Source: Arthrobacter sp. ZGTC412
GTDB taxonomy: Bacteria; Actinomycetota; Actinomycetes; Actinomycetales; Micrococcaceae
Direction: 5' to 3'
NCBI RefSeq assembly: GCF_002929215.1
Contig: NZ_PJII01000007.1
Location: forward strand, 62,001-126,000
Length of the DNA: 64,000 nt
Shown here: piece after piece, positions 61,468 through 64,000 of the stretch
Position numbering within the stretch: the first letter of the stretch is position 1
Layout of the letters: every line of letters begins with the position of its first letter
Program-made: the position numbers and the translations under genes
Notes under the pieces: model-generated
What the model saw: only the letters and a program-made list of their open reading frames with translations
Told to the model about the DNA's origin: nothing
Databases searched by the model: none

Positions 61468-63402
61468 ATGCCAAGTGTGGACTACCGGTCGCTGGCCGGA
61501 GATATCTTGCAGGGAGTGGGCGGCGAGAAGAACATCGCCAGCGCCACCCACTGCGCAACACGGCTCCGGCTCAAGCTGCGGGACGATGCAAAAGCCGATA
61601 CGGCTGCCATTGAAAAGCTGCCCGGCGTCATCACGGTTATGAAGGCCGGCGGCCAGTACCAGGTGGTCATCGGCAACAACGTCCCCACGGTCTACGCCGA
61701 ACTGGGCAAGATCACCAAACTGACCGGCGACGACGCCGGCGCCAACGATGAACCGGTTGCGCATGGCAACCTCTTCAACCGCTTCATCGACCTGATCTCC
61801 TCGATCTTCTCGCCGGTCATCTGGCCGCTGGCCGCGGCCGGCCTGCTCAAGGCATTCCTGAGCATGGCCACCCAATTCGGCTGGCTGGACCCCGCATCGC
61901 AGACCAACGTGATCCTGGCGGCCACCGCGGATGCACTCTTCTACTTCCTGCCCATCTTCCTGGCAGTCACCGCCGCGAAGCGGTTCAAAACCAACCAGTT
62001 CACGTCCATGGCGATCGCCGGCGCACTGGTCTACCCGAGCATCGTGGCGCTCTCTGCGCAGGCCGAACCGGTTAACTTCGCCGGCATCCCCATGGTGATG
62101 ATGAACTACACCAGCTCGGTCCTCCCGATTATCGTGGCGGTCTGGCTGCAGGGCTACCTGGAGCGCTGCCTCACCCGAGTGCTTCCCTCCGCCATCCGCA
62201 ACTTCACCACCCCGCTGCTGACCCTGCTGGTTATGGTCCCGCTGGTCCTGCTGACCGTCGGCCCCATCACCACCTTCGCCGCCCAGGGCCTCTCCGCCGG
62301 CATCAACGCCGCCTTCACCTTCGCGCCGTGGCTCGCCGGCGGCATCATGGGCGGCTTCTGGCAGGTCTTTGTCCTCTTCGGCCTGCACTGGGGCCTGGTC
62401 CCGGGCATGCTGAACGAGATCGCCACCCAGGGCTACTCCCTCCTGCTCGGTCCACTGCTCGCGGCCGTGTTGGGCCAGGCCGGCGCAACGCTCGCTGTTA
62501 TGTTCCGCACCCGCAACAAGGCCCGCCGCACCGTAGCCGGCCCCGCAGCCCTGTCCGGATTCCTCGCCGGCATCACCGAACCCGCCATTTACGGCGTGAA
62601 CCTGCCGCTGAAGAAGCCGTTCTACTTCGGCATCGCAGGCGGCGTAATCGGTGGCGCCATCGCATCTGCCGGCGGCAGCGGCGCCACGGCATTTGTGTTC
62701 CCGTCCCTCCTCGGCCTGCCGGCCTTCAGCACCGTGGGCAACTTCGGCCTGCAGCTCCTGGGCACCGGCACAGCCGTCGCCATTGCCTTCCTCCTGACCT
62801 TCTTCTTTGGCCCGCGTGAGGAGGCAGCGGCGGAAGCGTCCGACGCCGGTACGTCCGTTCCCGAAACCGCTGCTGATACGCCGGCAGCAGCTGCGCCCGT
62901 CCCAGCTTCTTCTACCAGCGCCACGGCCACCAGCACCGCTGTCACAGGCACCGTTGACGTCCTTGCCCCCGTCGCCGGACAGGCAGTTGCGCTGGCCGAC
63001 GTCCAGGACAAGGTGTTTGCTTCCGGCGCCATGGGCAAGGGCCTGGGCATCATCCCCGCAGACGGCCGAATCTACTCGCCGATCTCCGGCTCCATCAAGG
63101 CGGCCATGAAGACCGGCCATGCCTTCGGCATCAAGTCCGACGACGGTGTGGAGGTCCTGGTCCACATCGGCATCGACACCGTCCAGCTGCAGGGACGCGG
63201 CTTCGAATCGGCAGTCAGCCGCGGCCAGCAGGTCCGTGCGGGAGACCTGCTCGCCGTCGTCGACCTGGACGTGGTGACCGAGGCGGGCTACGACACCACC
63301 ACCCTGGTGATGGTCACCAACACCGCCCAGCTGGCCGACGTAAACCCGGTGGCCGGCGGCACCCTCGCCCAGGGCGACACCGCCATCACCGTCCAGGTCT
63401 GA
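61468..63402 (+). CDS. bglF: Beta-glucoside-specific PTS permease EIIBCA
   Basis: This 644-residue permease imports and phosphorylates aryl- or other beta-glucosides. Domain order is B-C-A: EIIB with phospho-Cys in ASATHCATRLRLKLRD (about residue 30), EIIC with about ten helices (IDLISSIFSPVIWPLAAAGL through VQVFVLFGLHWG-like LFGLHWGLVPGMLN), an Ala/Thr/Pro linker near 450-490, and EIIA with the active His in VLVHIGIDTVQLQGRGFE. A GAGAGG sequence precedes the ATG. The gene lies behind the RAT-terminator and before the GH1 gene. Confidence 0.95.
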   Translation: MPSVDYRSLAGDILQGVGGEKNIASATHCATRLRLKLRDDAKADTAAIEKLPGVITVMKAGGQYQVVIGNNVPTVYAELGKITKLTGDDAGANDEPVAHGNLFNRFIDLISSIFSPVIWPLAAAGLLKAFLSMATQFGWLDPASQTNVILAATADALFYFLPIFLAVTAAKRFKTNQFTSMAIAGALVYPSIVALSAQAEPVNFAGIPMVMMNYTSSVLPIIVAVWLQGYLERCLTRVLPSAIRNFTTPLLTLLVMVPLVLLTVGPITTFAAQGLSAGINAAFTFAPWLAGGIMGGFWQVFVLFGLHWGLVPGMLNEIATQGYSLLLGPLLAAVLGQAGATLAVMFRTRNKARRTVAGPAALSGFLAGITEPAIYGVNLPLKKPFYFGIAGGVIGGAIASAGGSGATAFVFPSLLGLPAFSTVGNFGLQLLGTGTAVAIAFLLTFFFGPREEAAAEASDAGTSVPETAADTPAAAAPVPASSTSATATSTAVTGTVDVLAPVAGQAVALADVQDKVFASGAMGKGLGIIPADGRIYSPISGSIKAAMKTGHAFGIKSDDGVEVLVHIGIDTVQLQGRGFESAVSRGQQVRAGDLLAVVDLDVVTEAGYDTTTLVMVTNTAQLADVNPVAGGTLAQGDTAITVQV

Positions 63403-63408
63403 GCCTAA

Positions 63409-64000
<592 letters not shown>

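Overview
The window is GC-rich, gene-dense DNA in which ATGA/GTGA start-stop overlaps and GTG starts are common. Gene content (FtsH-fol-DUF3180-PH-domain-DUF2520-panC order, Lsr2, DisA, ClpC, LysS) points to a high-GC Gram-positive actinobacterium. The best match is family Micrococcaceae, of Arthrobacter/Pseudarthrobacter type. No rRNA, tRNA, CRISPR array, prophage or insertion sequence was found.

Layout. Positions 1-10.6 kb are a conserved housekeeping block: the end of hpt, an inserted LacI-type regulator, ftsH, the folate genes folE-folP-folB-folK, a DUF3180 membrane protein, two bacterial PH-domain membrane proteins, a DUF2520 Rossmann protein and panC. Positions 10.6-15.7 kb hold regulators (two TetR), a DJ-1/PfpI protein, a DHA2-type efflux pump with a potentially folded mRNA leader, and an alpha/beta hydrolase. 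Positions 15.9-24.7 kb are one tightly coupled operon: APC permease, two DUF1989 proteins, a biotin-dependent urea/guanidine-type carboxylase and allophanate hydrolase. The DUF1989 pair makes guanidine the more likely substrate than urea. Two diverged paralogous alpha/beta hydrolases flank this segment.

Positions 25.7-35.3 kb carry lysS, a 59-residue membrane peptide, lsr2, a DUF1772 gene with a tiny coupled ORF opposite an AraC regulator, clpC, an S9 peptidase and an ArgA-type acetyltransferase. Positions 35.5-37.9 kb are a PTS-dependent dihydroxyacetone kinase operon (dhaKLM). Then follow a lipoprotein, mutY, disA, a PRISE-type reductase, prfC and a stand-alone ketoacyl synthase.

Positions 46.7-56.8 kb are a sugar-acid module: kdgD, semialdehyde dehydrogenase, gudD and an MFS transporter on the minus strand, then lysR, then a tctCBA tripartite transporter plus a UspA protein on the plus strand. 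The kdgD and tctC promoters share one architecture: a T-N11-A LysR-type box exactly 20 nt upstream of a TTAGAC -35 element. This suggests LysR co-regulates catabolism and the second transporter.

Positions 57.1-59.7 kb contain two broken genes: a NUDIX hydrolase interrupted by an 11-bp tandem duplication, and a sensor histidine kinase with two separate frame breaks at G-tracts. After radA the window ends in a beta-glucoside PTS operon (bglF and the start of a GH1 6-phospho-beta-glucosidase). Its leader carries a textbook promoter, a ribonucleic antiterminator (RAT) site and an overlapping intrinsic terminator, so BglG/LicT-type antitermination is predicted. No antiterminator gene lies in the window.

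Most functions follow known families. The least explained observations are the LysR regulon logic, the structured leader before the efflux gene, the palindromic intergenic elements, the coupled 33-codon ORF, and the cluster of frame-disrupted signalling genes.
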